A stretch of 64,000 bases of DNA, taken from assembly GCA_013112635.1 (NCBI GenBank), contig JABFGF010000015.1:1-64000 (forward strand), written 5' to 3'. The notes below the pieces were generated by a model. It was not told where the DNA came from and searched no databases. It saw only the letters and a list, made by a program, of their open reading frames with translations. The position numbers were made by a program, and so were the translations under genes. Below, one piece after another: positions 52,339 to 60,373 of this stretch (its first letter is position 1; each line of letters begins with the position of its first letter). Source of the stretch: Calditrichota bacterium. Lineage in GTDB: Bacteria; Calditrichota; Calditrichia; Calditrichales; J004.

Positions 52339-53622
52339 TCAGGCAGCGCTTTTGTAGCAGCTTTCACATACAAACAAACGACTTTCATCAAAGATTGTAC
52401 CTGGGCGCGACAAGGCAAAAAGTATCTCAATCAACTTGCGTGCTACAACCGACATGGCCTTTGTCCCTGGCATGCCACGTTCTTTAAAACCATGATAGTA
52501 CTCTCCCAGGATACGGTCACGTTTAATCAAATGAAAAATAGATTGGCCCAGGATCAGGCGCAGGCGTATGCGCCCTTTCTTGGCGACCTTGTTCTTGCCC
52601 TTATATTGGCCACTGCTTCGCTCACGCAGGTTCAGTCCGCCAAAACGTTTCAGTTTCCGTTGATGGTCAAAATCGCCCAGTGGCCCGGTTTCACCAATAA
52701 TGCGGGCAAGGTTAACCTGGCTTACAAAGCCTTTTACAGGTTTGGGGACAGCTTCATCATTATCCAATAAACGTTGATATATATCGCTCATACGTTGTTT
52801 TATCTCTTTTCGGGCCTGCTCATGGCCCTCGAACATTTTGTATAAACCGGCTACGCGCCAATCGAGTATTTCAATAACTTCCATACCTTGATAAAGTTTT
52901 GATGAACAGCTGGCATCGCTATATAGTTGTTCTATTGTTTCGTCACGGATGCCCCGGACATTTTTCTTCATTGTTTGATTAAAACGTGTCTTTCCAGCAC
53001 GTACAATCTTGTATGGGTTGCCATGATATTTTTTGAGAAGCGCCCGGCCGCTTGATCCAAACAGAAAGGCATTGTTGAATGATAAATCGCAAAATAAGCG
53101 GCGCAGTTCACGGTGCAGCATATTCTTGCAAGAAACCAATTGCCTGGTTTCGTATTCATGCATACGGTTAAAGTGACGTAGCATCTCGTACTCATCGGGC
53201 AGGATGCGGTGTTTAAGAAGCTTACCGTATTGGGCAACAAAAAAGATTACCCTGGGATCGCGTATATCACTTTTGCTGGCGCTGTTGTCTTCGATAATTT
53301 TATATTTGTGTACGGCTTCACCACTTACATAAGACGTATGCAAGCCCAGTTGACGGGCCAGGAGTAAAAGCTTTTCTTCATAGCCGCCTGTAGGTTCGCA
53401 AATGATATGAGTGCCACTAAATCCCTTTTGTTGGGCAAAACTTTCATAGCTGATCAGCTTATCTTTGATGGCTTTTAGATTATTGGCAAAACATTCGCTG
53501 ACACATTCTATGGTGCCACTGCCGGTTTGTGTATATAGGTGCAGATCATCTTTGCTGACGTCAAAAGCTATATTCAGTAGATTATTTTGCTTGACATTGT
53601 CGATTTTATATGAGAGTTTCAT
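52339..53622 (-). CDS. IS110-family transposase (427 aa)
   Basis: The RuvC-like N-terminal domain carries D21 (IAFDVSK), E76 (IICEPTGG), D119 and D122 (KSDIRDP), the DEDD set. The C-terminal Transposase_20 part has PVKGFVSQVNLARIIGETGP, GGLNLRERSSGQYKGKNKVA and the terminal serine-containing region. ATG 53622 follows AAGGAG. The catalytic residues are intact, so the enzyme may be active. Only about 36 bp separate the start from the right inverted repeat. Confidence 0.85.
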   Translation of the reverse strand: MKLSYKIDNVKQNNLLNIAFDVSKDDLHLYTQTGSGTIECVSECFANNLKAIKDKLISYESFAQQKGFSGTHIICEPTGGYEEKLLLLARQLGLHTSYVSGEAVHKYKIIEDNSASKSDIRDPRVIFFVAQYGKLLKHRILPDEYEMLRHFNRMHEYETRQLVSCKNMLHRELRRLFCDLSFNNAFLFGSSGRALLKKYHGNPYKIVRAGKTRFNQTMKKNVRGIRDETIEQLYSDASCSSKLYQGMEVIEILDWRVAGLYKMFEGHEQARKEIKQRMSDIYQRLLDNDEAVPKPVKGFVSQVNLARIIGETGPLGDFDHQRKLKRFGGLNLRERSSGQYKGKNKVAKKGRIRLRLILGQSIFHLIKRDRILGEYYHGFKERGMPGTKAMSVVARKLIEILFALSRPGTIFDESRLFVCESCYKSAA

Positions 53623-53715
53623 GATAGAGTCTCCTTGTGTTAGGTTAAACAATTTTCACGGGTTGCTTTTCCACATTGGGGGGCTCTTTATTTACACAAT
53701 TCTGACATTTAAGGG

Positions 53716-53813
53716 TAATAGTTTATCAACACGGAAACTTCACGCAGACGGTGATTTGTCAATTGGAGGTTCTTTCAGCGTTCGTTCCGGTTATGTCAAG
53801 TCGTTATACCTAA
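53716..53813 (+). repeat. Degenerate attC-like site 3
   Basis: A right outer box CGTTATAC (53803-53810 region) ends a loose palindrome in which CGGAAAC...CACGC pairs imperfectly with GCG...GTTCCGG. The left outer box is poor (GGTAATAG in place of GTATAAC). It lies between the IS and the next cassette gene, at the expected position, but could also be chance. Confidence 0.4.
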
Positions 53814-53826
53814 ATACAATACTAAA

Positions 53827-54321
53827 ATGAGATATATATTTTCTACAGTAATTATCTACTTTATTTATATAATTTATTTGGCACTACCAATAAAGTTTCC
53901 ATTTAATCTTGATGGTGATTATACTAATACTCGTTTATTAATTGTACATCAGGTTATTACAGGACCAAATTTTCGTATTCTTAACAATATCGAAAAGCTG
54001 AAATCGATTAATAGTGACTCTCTAGAGATAAATTATAGTGAAGTAAAACTGACTGGAGACAATCCATTGTATCATTTCTTTCTTGGAAATTGTAGTCCTG
54101 AGACATTAATTGTCCAAGGAGAGTTTCAAGGATTTACTGATGAATATATTTTAACCGGTTCTGGTATCATACCAATATTTAAGGTAGATGAATGGTATTT
54201 AACAAAATATAATTCAAGATTTTTCTGTGAGAAACGTGCACAATGGCACAGCCAATTAATGGTTTATTTAGCCTATTACGTTATTATGTTATGCTGGAGT
54301 GAAATTGAAACCAGAAAATAG
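53827..54321 (+). CDS. Membrane-anchored hypothetical protein, first gene of the operon (164 aa)
   Basis: One N-terminal hydrophobic helix (IFSTVIIYFIYIIYLALPI) is followed by a soluble, beta-rich domain (EVKLTGDNPLYHFFLGNC). A C-terminal hydrophobic LMVYLAYYVIMLCW may be a second helix. It is probably a membrane-anchored protein of unknown function. The start is 14 bp after the attC-like site, and its end overlaps the thymidylate-synthase-like gene by 23 bp, so the genes are coupled. Confidence 0.5.
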   Translation: MRYIFSTVIIYFIYIIYLALPIKFPFNLDGDYTNTRLLIVHQVITGPNFRILNNIEKLKSINSDSLEINYSEVKLTGDNPLYHFFLGNCSPETLIVQGEFQGFTDEYILTGSGIIPIFKVDEWYLTKYNSRFFCEKRAQWHSQLMVYLAYYVIMLCWSEIETRK

Positions 54322-55294
54322 CCTCGATGATTTACTAATTAATATTTTTAAGAGATTATTAAAGAAAAAAGATATTGTTACAGCAAGTAAGGGTAAATTT
54401 AGTGAGTTAAGAGGTATTCTTTTAGAAATAAAAAGACCAAGAGAAAGAATCAGTAGATCGGAAAGTCGAGGTAAAGTATTCAGTTGCCTTGGAGAGCTTT
54501 TATGGTACTTATCAAAAACAAATAAATTAAAACAAATAGAATACTACATACCAAGATATAAGAAATTTTCTGATGATGGTAAAATAGTTTATGGTGCATA
54601 TGGCCCTAGGTTTTTTAATATGCACAACGGAATCAATCAAATTGAAAACATTATAAATATATTAAAAACTAAACCCACCACTAGACAAGCGGTTATACAA
54701 TTATTTGATGCAATTGATTTAGTTGAAAAGCATAAGGATGTCCCTTGTACATCAACATTACAGTTTTTTATCAGAAACCAAAAGTTACACTTAATAACAA
54801 ACATGAGATCAAATGATGCTTTTCTAGGATTACCACATGATGTATTTACTTTTACTATGATTCAAGAAATAATAGCTTCAACGCTAGACTATGAACTAGG
54901 TAGTTACAAACATTTTGTAGGAAGTCTTCATCTGTATGAGAAAAACTTCAAGAAGGCAGAAGATTTTGTTGATGAAGGATGGCATTTATCAACACCAATG
55001 CCCAAAATGCCGCAATCTAATATATGGAAAGAAATAAAAATTTTGCTTAATGCTGAGGAGAAAATACGAACAGGAAAAGAAGTGAACATTGACAATCTTA
55101 AAATAGATAACTATTGGAAGGATTTAGCTAGGTTATTAAGGATTTTTAATTTAAAAAATAAAAAATCTGCTATTGAAAAAATTAAGGAACAGATGTCAAC
55201 AGATGTATATATACCTTATATTGAGAACAGACAAATACAAGCAAAGAAAGCCATTGAAGCAGAACAATTAACTTTTTTTAAAAACAATAATTGA
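54299..55294 (+). CDS. Thymidylate-synthase-family enzyme, Asp in the dCMP-type position (331 aa)
   Basis: The ThyA fold is clear: E66 (GELLWYL), VYGAYGPRF (98-105), catalytic C150 (DVPCTSTLQFF), R170/S171/D173 (NMRSNDAFLGLPHD), and H211/Y213 (GSLHLYE). The residue after GLPH is D181, where ThyA has Asn177. Asn at that position selects dUMP; Asp is found in T4 dCMP hydroxymethylase and converts TS to dCMP in mutants. A pyrimidine nucleotide hydroxymethylase or methylase on dCMP is therefore more likely than housekeeping ThyA. It starts at GTG 54299 inside the preceding gene and is followed one base later by the UDG-like gene. Confidence 0.75.
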   Translation: MKLKPENSLDDLLINIFKRLLKKKDIVTASKGKFSELRGILLEIKRPRERISRSESRGKVFSCLGELLWYLSKTNKLKQIEYYIPRYKKFSDDGKIVYGAYGPRFFNMHNGINQIENIINILKTKPTTRQAVIQLFDAIDLVEKHKDVPCTSTLQFFIRNQKLHLITNMRSNDAFLGLPHDVFTFTMIQEIIASTLDYELGSYKHFVGSLHLYEKNFKKAEDFVDEGWHLSTPMPKMPQSNIWKEIKILLNAEEKIRTGKEVNIDNLKIDNYWKDLARLLRIFNLKNKKSAIEKIKEQMSTDVYIPYIENRQIQAKKAIEAEQLTFFKNNN

Positions 55295-55295
55295 A

Positions 55296-56093
55296 ATGAA
55301 AAATATATTACCAACTCTTATAGAAATCCTAACTGAGGCATCTCGTAATACAGAGGAAATTTTAGGATGGGGATGTCCAATTCCATCATTTGGAGATGTC
55401 AGTAAATCAGCTGTTGCAACTCTAGGACTTAACCCAAGTAACAGAGAATTTACAGATGCAAAAGGGGATGAACTAATAGGGAGCCAAAGGAGGTTCCATA
55501 CCCTGCAATCTCTTGGTATAGGTAGCTGGGAAGAAGTCCATTATAAACATTTAGAATTAATTAGTAATAACTGTAGTAACTATTTTAAAATTAACCCATA
55601 CGATAATTGGTTCAGAGATCTAAATAATATCATATCCGGTACAAAGACATCTTATTACGGCTCTGCTAATGCATGTCATTTAGACCTAATACCATTTGCA
55701 ACCGAAGTTAAATGGGTTAACCTGACTCGAAATAAAAGGAATTATCTTTTAGGTATTTCAGCATCTGTTTTAGGTAAAATATTGAAAAAATCTAAAATTG
55801 GAGTATTAATTTTAAACGGAAAAACAGTAGTACAAAACCTTGAATTTATTTCTGGGAAGAAACTAGCGATATCAGAGAAGACAGAATGGATGTTACCACG
55901 TAAAAATGGAAAAGGAGTAAAGGGGTTTTCCTATAAGGGAATTATAAATGAGGTTTGTGGTATCAAATTAAATAGGGATATTATGGTGCTTGGATATAAT
56001 CATAATATCCAAAGTAGCTATGGTGTTACTACATCAGTAAAAAATTCAATAAAGAATTGGATTACCTCAGAAACATCTCAGGAATATAATTGA
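55296..56093 (+). CDS. UDG-superfamily-like protein (265 aa)
   Basis: ATLGLNPSNREF (41-52) resembles the first motif of the uracil-DNA glycosylase superfamily (GxNPG/GxxPG). ACHLDLIPFAT (126-136) and VLILNGKTVV (170-179) resemble the later strand motifs. The similarity is remote, so the protein may recognise or remove a modified base rather than uracil. The aromatic/polar catalytic residue cannot be assigned with certainty. Genes on both sides overlap or abut (1-bp gap; TTGA overlap), so it functions with the TS-like and pyrophosphorylase-like proteins. Confidence 0.5.
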   Translation: MKNILPTLIEILTEASRNTEEILGWGCPIPSFGDVSKSAVATLGLNPSNREFTDAKGDELIGSQRRFHTLQSLGIGSWEEVHYKHLELISNNCSNYFKINPYDNWFRDLNNIISGTKTSYYGSANACHLDLIPFATEVKWVNLTRNKRNYLLGISASVLGKILKKSKIGVLILNGKTVVQNLEFISGKKLAISEKTEWMLPRKNGKGVKGFSYKGIINEVCGIKLNRDIMVLGYNHNIQSSYGVTTSVKNSIKNWITSETSQEYN

Positions 56094-57037
56094 AGAATAA
56101 AATTTTAGATAGATATGAACAACTAAAAACGAATCTTGAAGAATTCTCAAAAACCCAAATATCTCTATTAGGATTAGATACTAATAAAAAGTTAGATATT
56201 TTTACAAGACAGTTAATTGATAGTATAAGAAGAGTAGATTTTGTTGGTGTAATTAAAGACAGAGAAGTTTCAGAATTTTATTCAGATCCAAACAATGAAT
56301 CTTTCGATCCTTTAAAAGCAGCATTATTCTTTAAACAAGAAGGCTTAATTGATGAAGCTTTTTGGATGATTTTTTACTTTGTTTATTTTGGTCGAAACCG
56401 GGAAACTGGATGGAGGCTAGCGAGAGAGATATACAGTTCATATAATGAGGATGAGAATTGGACGTGGAACAGAATAATTGAAAATCCTTCTGAATTTAGA
56501 AATTGGCTTAATAATAATTATTCTCAAATGATAAATGATGGTATTCCAAGAAAATTTGGAAATCATAGAAGATATTCAACATTTAATCCAACAAAAAAAA
56601 ACAATGTTGCTGATGCAATTGAAAGCTATGTTAGTTGGATAAACCCACCGCGAACTCATATTGAATTATTTGAAGAAAACTTCTCATCCTCCGATTCAAA
56701 TCCAATAACAACATTTAATTCATTATATGTTTCAATGAATTCAGTTTTGACCTTTGGTAGGCTAGCTAAATTTGATTATTTGACAATGGTTGCGAAAACT
56801 GGATTATTCAGCATTGAACCAGGTTTAGCTTATATCAATGGCTCGACGGGCCCAGAAAGTGGTACAAAATTATTATTTTATAACAATATTAATTCTAATG
56901 TTTCAAGTTCAGAGCTAGAAGAGTTTTTAGTAAATTTGAGGGATGCTCTCGAACTTGGACCGCTTGGAATGCAAGTTCTTGAAGATGCTATATGTAATTG
57001 GCAAAAATCAACCTCTTCATATATATATTTCAGGTAA
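56090..57037 (+). CDS. aGPT-Pplase3-like protein (alpha-glutamyl/putrescinyl thymine pyrophosphorylase clade, 315 aa)
   Basis: Blocks FDPLKAALFFKQEGLIDEAF (72-91), YFGRNRETGWRLAREIY (99-115), KFGNHRRY (155-162), FGRLAKFDYLTM (222-233), SIEPGLAYINGSTGP and MQVLEDAICNWQK (294-306) match the pattern I associate with the aGPT-Pplase clade 3. That family was predicted from comparative genomics to act in hypermodified-thymine pathways of phages. The label is from memory, not a search. The start TTG 56090 overlaps the upstream stop (TTGA), so translation is coupled. With a TS-family and a UDG-like enzyme it makes a coherent base-modification set. Confidence 0.55.
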   Translation: MKNKILDRYEQLKTNLEEFSKTQISLLGLDTNKKLDIFTRQLIDSIRRVDFVGVIKDREVSEFYSDPNNESFDPLKAALFFKQEGLIDEAFWMIFYFVYFGRNRETGWRLAREIYSSYNEDENWTWNRIIENPSEFRNWLNNNYSQMINDGIPRKFGNHRRYSTFNPTKKNNVADAIESYVSWINPPRTHIELFEENFSSSDSNPITTFNSLYVSMNSVLTFGRLAKFDYLTMVAKTGLFSIEPGLAYINGSTGPESGTKLLFYNNINSNVSSSELEEFLVNLRDALELGPLGMQVLEDAICNWQKSTSSYIYFR

Positions 57038-57042
57038 TACTC

Positions 57043-58116
57043 TTACTTCTTGCGCCACTCATATTTAACTTTAAACTTATTTAATTGGTTGAATTTAATT
57101 TGACCAAAATATTGTAGTTGTCCTACGACTATACCTGGTGATATTCCTATCTTTTTTGCAAACCTAATTACTTCGCGCCATTTAGTAGCATTAAGACTTT
57201 TAAATTCTTCTTTATAATCATTTGGAATTAAAATATCTTCTGCAAATTTATTCGCTTCAATTTCTTCTTTATTTTTTTGTGAGTGATCATCTTCAATAAA
57301 TATACTTTTCTTACCATGTAATAATATATGCGCTGCTTCATGGAAAAAGCTGAACCAAAAGTGATCGTCAGATAGGTATCTAAAACTTAAAATTATTAAC
57401 GCTTTATCCGGAGAAATAAAATAGGTAGCACCACTTGCACTGCTTCCTTTGGGAGATGGTATTATAGATAATGCAACCCCGCACTCTGCTAGTTGCAATT
57501 GAAGTTTAGGTAAAAAACTAGTAGGACTTTTTTCCCTAGTTAAATATCTTATTGAGACTAAAACTTGGTGTAGTTTCTTTGAATTCCAGGGTTTACACTC
57601 TATAAAGTCACCTTCAATTTCTCCCTGTCTAAGCCAAGCTATTACAGCTTCTGGTCTAGACTTAAATGAAGTAGAAGTTCTGAAAGCAGTACCTAAGAGA
57701 AGGCCATAGTAAGTATCATTCCATTTTTCATAGTTCTCGACATCAAAAAACTGTAAGCAATTATTAATTTGTTGAGTAATATTTTTTGAAGGTTTGATCC
57801 ACCCAAATTTAATCATGTCACTAATAGGGAGTCTGTTTATCCAAGATTCAAGTGTTTTTTGTTTGATCAATTTTTCGTCTGCTTGATACCTTGCTTCACG
57901 GTTAAGCCAAAAATCTTTTGTACTACCAAGAGATAATTCAAGCTTTTCCGCAATACTTTGAGATATTGATTCTTTTCCTATTAACAGGTTCTTCAAAATC
58001 TCGTTTGATAACCCAGATATTTTTAGGAACTGTTCTTCGCTGATGTTTCTTTCGGATAAAATATCTGTTATTGTTTCACCAGGAGGCGAACTCCAATTAG
58101 GTTTAAAATCACTCAT
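57043..58116 (-). CDS. HigA-like XRE antitoxin fused to ImmA/IrrE-type metallopeptidase (357 aa)
   Basis: An N-terminal Cro/C1 HTH (ERNISEEQFLKISGLSNEIL, then NLLIGKESISQSIAEKLEL) is followed by a zinc metallopeptidase domain with FFHEAAHILLHG (HExxH near residue 255) and the third-ligand-type EIEANKFAEDILIP. Such antitoxins bind DNA and neutralise the HigB-like toxin encoded upstream (overlap 8 bp). It is convergent with the modification operon (5-bp gap), so both lie in one accessory segment. Confidence 0.75.
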   Translation of the reverse strand: MSDFKPNWSSPPGETITDILSERNISEEQFLKISGLSNEILKNLLIGKESISQSIAEKLELSLGSTKDFWLNREARYQADEKLIKQKTLESWINRLPISDMIKFGWIKPSKNITQQINNCLQFFDVENYEKWNDTYYGLLLGTAFRTSTSFKSRPEAVIAWLRQGEIEGDFIECKPWNSKKLHQVLVSIRYLTREKSPTSFLPKLQLQLAECGVALSIIPSPKGSSASGATYFISPDKALIILSFRYLSDDHFWFSFFHEAAHILLHGKKSIFIEDDHSQKNKEEIEANKFAEDILIPNDYKEEFKSLNATKWREVIRFAKKIGISPGIVVGQLQYFGQIKFNQLNKFKVKYEWRKK

Positions 58117-58471
58117 TTTCTTCTATGCTCAATATTTTTATTCTAGTGACTTTTTTCCAATCAATCTTTTGATCACTTGTTCTTGGATTGTTAACATGAT
58201 TTGCGGAAAATCGTATAATATAATTTTCTCCAATATCCATTATATAATTCGATTTTGATTCTAATAATTCCCGTGGATTACCAACAACGATTTCAAATAT
58301 CGTTCCGGCAGCTCTAATATCAGCCAATCTATGTTTCAGCTTTGTCGATACTTTATAACCTAGTTCTTTTTTCGCTGTTAATTCATTTTGGCATATATCG
58401 CGTAGTTTTTTTGATTTAAATGCTATTTCCAATATAGTCAGGTATTTTATCGTGGGTAAAAATTTACTCAA
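58109..58471 (-). CDS. HigB/RelE-like toxin (120 aa)
   Basis: A basic single-domain protein of RelE/HigB size with LGYKVSTKLKHRLADIRAAG, GTIFEIVVGNPREL and GENYIIRFSANHVNNPRT blocks. The last two resemble the beta strands and the RNase active surface of HigB toxins. It is first in the pair and overlaps the antitoxin gene, as usual for higBA. It would cleave mRNA on the ribosome when free. No partner is missing. Confidence 0.6.
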   Translation of the reverse strand: MSKFLPTIKYLTILEIAFKSKKLRDICQNELTAKKELGYKVSTKLKHRLADIRAAGTIFEIVVGNPRELLESKSNYIMDIGENYIIRFSANHVNNPRTSDQKIDWKKVTRIKILSIEENE

Positions 58472-58965
58472 AACTTAACTTAAGGGCAAACTGGTGAACT
58501 GAATAACATCATTCTACAGTCTCCTATGCTTAAAGTAAGCACCCAAATGTGAAACAAGGCAAGAAAGAATTCAAAAAGTTATAAAGCAGAAATGATGAGA
58601 ATATTATGAAACGTAGAGATTTATAAAATCACTACTATGAGCCTATTTAATCAAATTACAAAGATTTTTGTTTTGCGGATTGATTTGTATGCTGTTTTGT
58701 TTCTTTTTGGGCATAGGATTGAGTTAATTATTAACATTTCACTACGCCAAAGATACCTTTTGTGGAGTGAATTGTCAAGGTGCGACAACCGGTGGAGAGG
58801 TTTGAAATACTAAATATTAAATTTTGCATAATGAAACTTTTTTTATTGCGTCGCCCCAAAAGAGCAAGATGAAGCAGTTGGCCAGCTAGCAAAACAAAAA
58901 CATATTTAATCCCTGTTTAGATCATATGTATAGCTACTTTTTTACAAATCATTTGTGATTACATT
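58472..58965. other. Intergenic stretch between the integron region and chromosome-like genes
   Basis: About 490 bp with no convincing gene. A short frame ending KEQDEAVGQLAKQKHI near 58861-58911 looks like the C-terminal remnant of a lost gene. No attC or terminator is recognisable. Confidence 0.4.
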
Positions 58966-59580
58966 TTATTTGGTTTTATTTTTAATACCTTCAACAAATA
59001 TATTAACAATGGTTTTAACATCGTTTTCTGTGATAGTCAAGATGCCATCAAAAATGTGATTCACAGTTCCCTGTAATGTTGAAATTGCTGCTAAAAATAT
59101 TGATTCAGTTTCCATATCTTGCCGAATTTCATTTGAATCTTTTCCTTGATCAATAAGGCTTGAAAAAAAATTATGGATAGGGATCTCCATTTCTTTTTTT
59201 ATTTGTTCGAGTTCGGTAACCACTTCCGGTGTATACTCCACTGCATAAAAAAGTCTTCCATAGCGCCGGGCATTTTCATCAACAAGAAGTTCAATAATTT
59301 TTGTAAGAAGCACAGATTTTAAGTTTTGTAACGGAGTCTGAGATATGCCGATTGTATTTTTCATAGATTCAATAAAATCATTCATTATTTGGCGATAAAG
59401 AGTGCAAAAAATCTCTTTTTTGTTTTTAAAATGCCAGTAAAAAGCCCCGCGCGTAACACCGGCCTCATTTGAAATATCTTCGAGACGGGTTGCATTAAAT
59501 CCCTTATTACTGAAAACAATTAAAGCTGTGGCAAGTAAATCCTGCCTGGTTTTTTCAGCTTGTTCTTTTGTTGCACCCAT
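58966..59580 (-). CDS. TetR-family regulator, AcrR-like (204 aa)
   Basis: The N-terminal TetR HTH is ALIVFSNKGFNATRLEDISN, then EAGVTRGAFYWHFKNKKEIF, followed by an all-helical ligand domain. YWHFKNK is the AcrR/QacR-type form. Such proteins repress efflux genes and release DNA when they bind drugs. It is one of three TetR proteins in this 2.5-kb stretch and is divergent in context from the efflux operon 1.9 kb downstream. The target is not known. Confidence 0.8.
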   Translation of the reverse strand: MGATKEQAEKTRQDLLATALIVFSNKGFNATRLEDISNEAGVTRGAFYWHFKNKKEIFCTLYRQIMNDFIESMKNTIGISQTPLQNLKSVLLTKIIELLVDENARRYGRLFYAVEYTPEVVTELEQIKKEMEIPIHNFFSSLIDQGKDSNEIRQDMETESIFLAAISTLQGTVNHIFDGILTITENDVKTIVNIFVEGIKNKTK

Positions 59581-59624
59581 AAGATTATTCTCTTATAATC
59601 AAAAACCACACGAGTGTATAATAA

Positions 59625-60242
59625 TTATTCACGTGACTTTCTAATTCCAGAAAAGACTATTTCCAAAAGAGTGTCAACGGATTGATTTAAATTACCCGGG
59701 TTATTTCCCCTTATCCAATGAAGAATAAAACCATCAAATAAAACAATAAAAATGTCAGCGGTTATTTTTATATTAATACTCCGGAAAGAGCCAATATGTG
59801 TACCTTCATTGAGAAGGCTAATGATTGTTTTACGGAAGGGATCATAAAAACTTTCTAAGTTAATTAAAGGAGGATAACCATTATTCTTATTCTGTATCCC
59901 ATTTGCCCAAAACTCGATTATAATTTCTTTATATTGAACTGATTGTTCCAGGAAAGATATTAGAGATGTCTTGAAGAGAAGAACTAATTTTTTTTCCGGT
60001 GAGATTCCATTACCCATAGCTTCTTTTATCAATTGTTCACTCTTGTGAAAGAGAAGATTAAAGGCATCATTTAAAATATCTTCTTTATTATTAAAATATT
60101 CATAAACGGTGCTTTTGCCTATTTTAGCTTTTTCGGCAATATCAATTATTTTCGTATTATAAAACCCTTTTTGAGCAAAGACCTTCATTGCCTCTTCAAG
60201 GATTTGTTCTTTTTTCTTTCTTTTGTCTACAATCTTAGGCAT
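59625..60242 (-). CDS. TetR-family regulator (205 aa)
   Basis: The HTH is AMKVFAQKGFYNTKIIDIAE, then KAKIGKSTVYEYFNNKEDIL, followed by a helical ligand-binding domain with FWANGIQNK near residue 115. It lies on the same strand as the TetR at 58966, with a 44-bp gap, and the two may form an operon. The ligand cannot be predicted. Confidence 0.8.
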   Translation of the reverse strand: MPKIVDKRKKKEQILEEAMKVFAQKGFYNTKIIDIAEKAKIGKSTVYEYFNNKEDILNDAFNLLFHKSEQLIKEAMGNGISPEKKLVLLFKTSLISFLEQSVQYKEIIIEFWANGIQNKNNGYPPLINLESFYDPFRKTIISLLNEGTHIGSFRSINIKITADIFIVLFDGFILHWIRGNNPGNLNQSVDTLLEIVFSGIRKSRE

Positions 60243-60342
60243 AATTTTATAGCTTTAACTTTTAGTCGTTTCTCAGATTATTATGTTGTTGATCAAATAT
60301 TTTCAATTTCAGTGATATATTTATCCGAATTAAAGTATCTTT

Positions 60343-60373
60343 AATACCTACATCAGATTCTGTTGTAGGTATT
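60343..60373. promoter_or_regulatory. Perfect 10-bp inverted repeat (AATACCTACA/TGTAGGTATT)
   Basis: The arms AATACCTACA (60343-60352) and TGTAGGTATT (60364-60373) flank an 11-base loop and reach the stop of the DoxX-like gene. It could end that transcript (no T run) or be a TetR operator. Confidence 0.45.

Larger units (their letters stand above)
52085..53690 (-). mobile_element. IS110-family (IS1111-like) insertion sequence
   Basis: The element spans about 1.6 kb with one DEDD transposase. Imperfect subterminal inverted repeats, AATGTGGA ... CCCGT at 52089-52110 and its inverse at 53658-53677, are characteristic of the IS1111 subgroup; IS110 elements proper lack them. The long non-coding end (52111-52338) is downstream of the transposase, as in IS1111-type elements that encode their bridge RNA there. 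Some IS1111 members target attC sites, and this one sits beside an attC-like site. Exact ends are uncertain by a few bases. Confidence 0.65.
47435..58471. mobile_element. Sedentary integron: intI, cassettes and inserted IS
   Basis: An IntI-type integrase is followed on the other strand by cassette-like genes separated by attC-like sites at 50164-50256, 51306-51406 and (degenerate) 53716-53813. The cassettes read in the same direction, away from the integrase, as in integrons. An IS110/IS1111-type insertion and an IS91-type transposase interrupt or lead the array. The right boundary is uncertain; 58471 marks only the end of the toxin-antitoxin pair. Confidence 0.6.

Noticed and set aside
58861-58911. 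Short C-terminal-looking frame KEQDEAVGQLAKQKHI
   Set aside because: A stop codon lies a few codons upstream and there is no start; at most it is a gene remnant.
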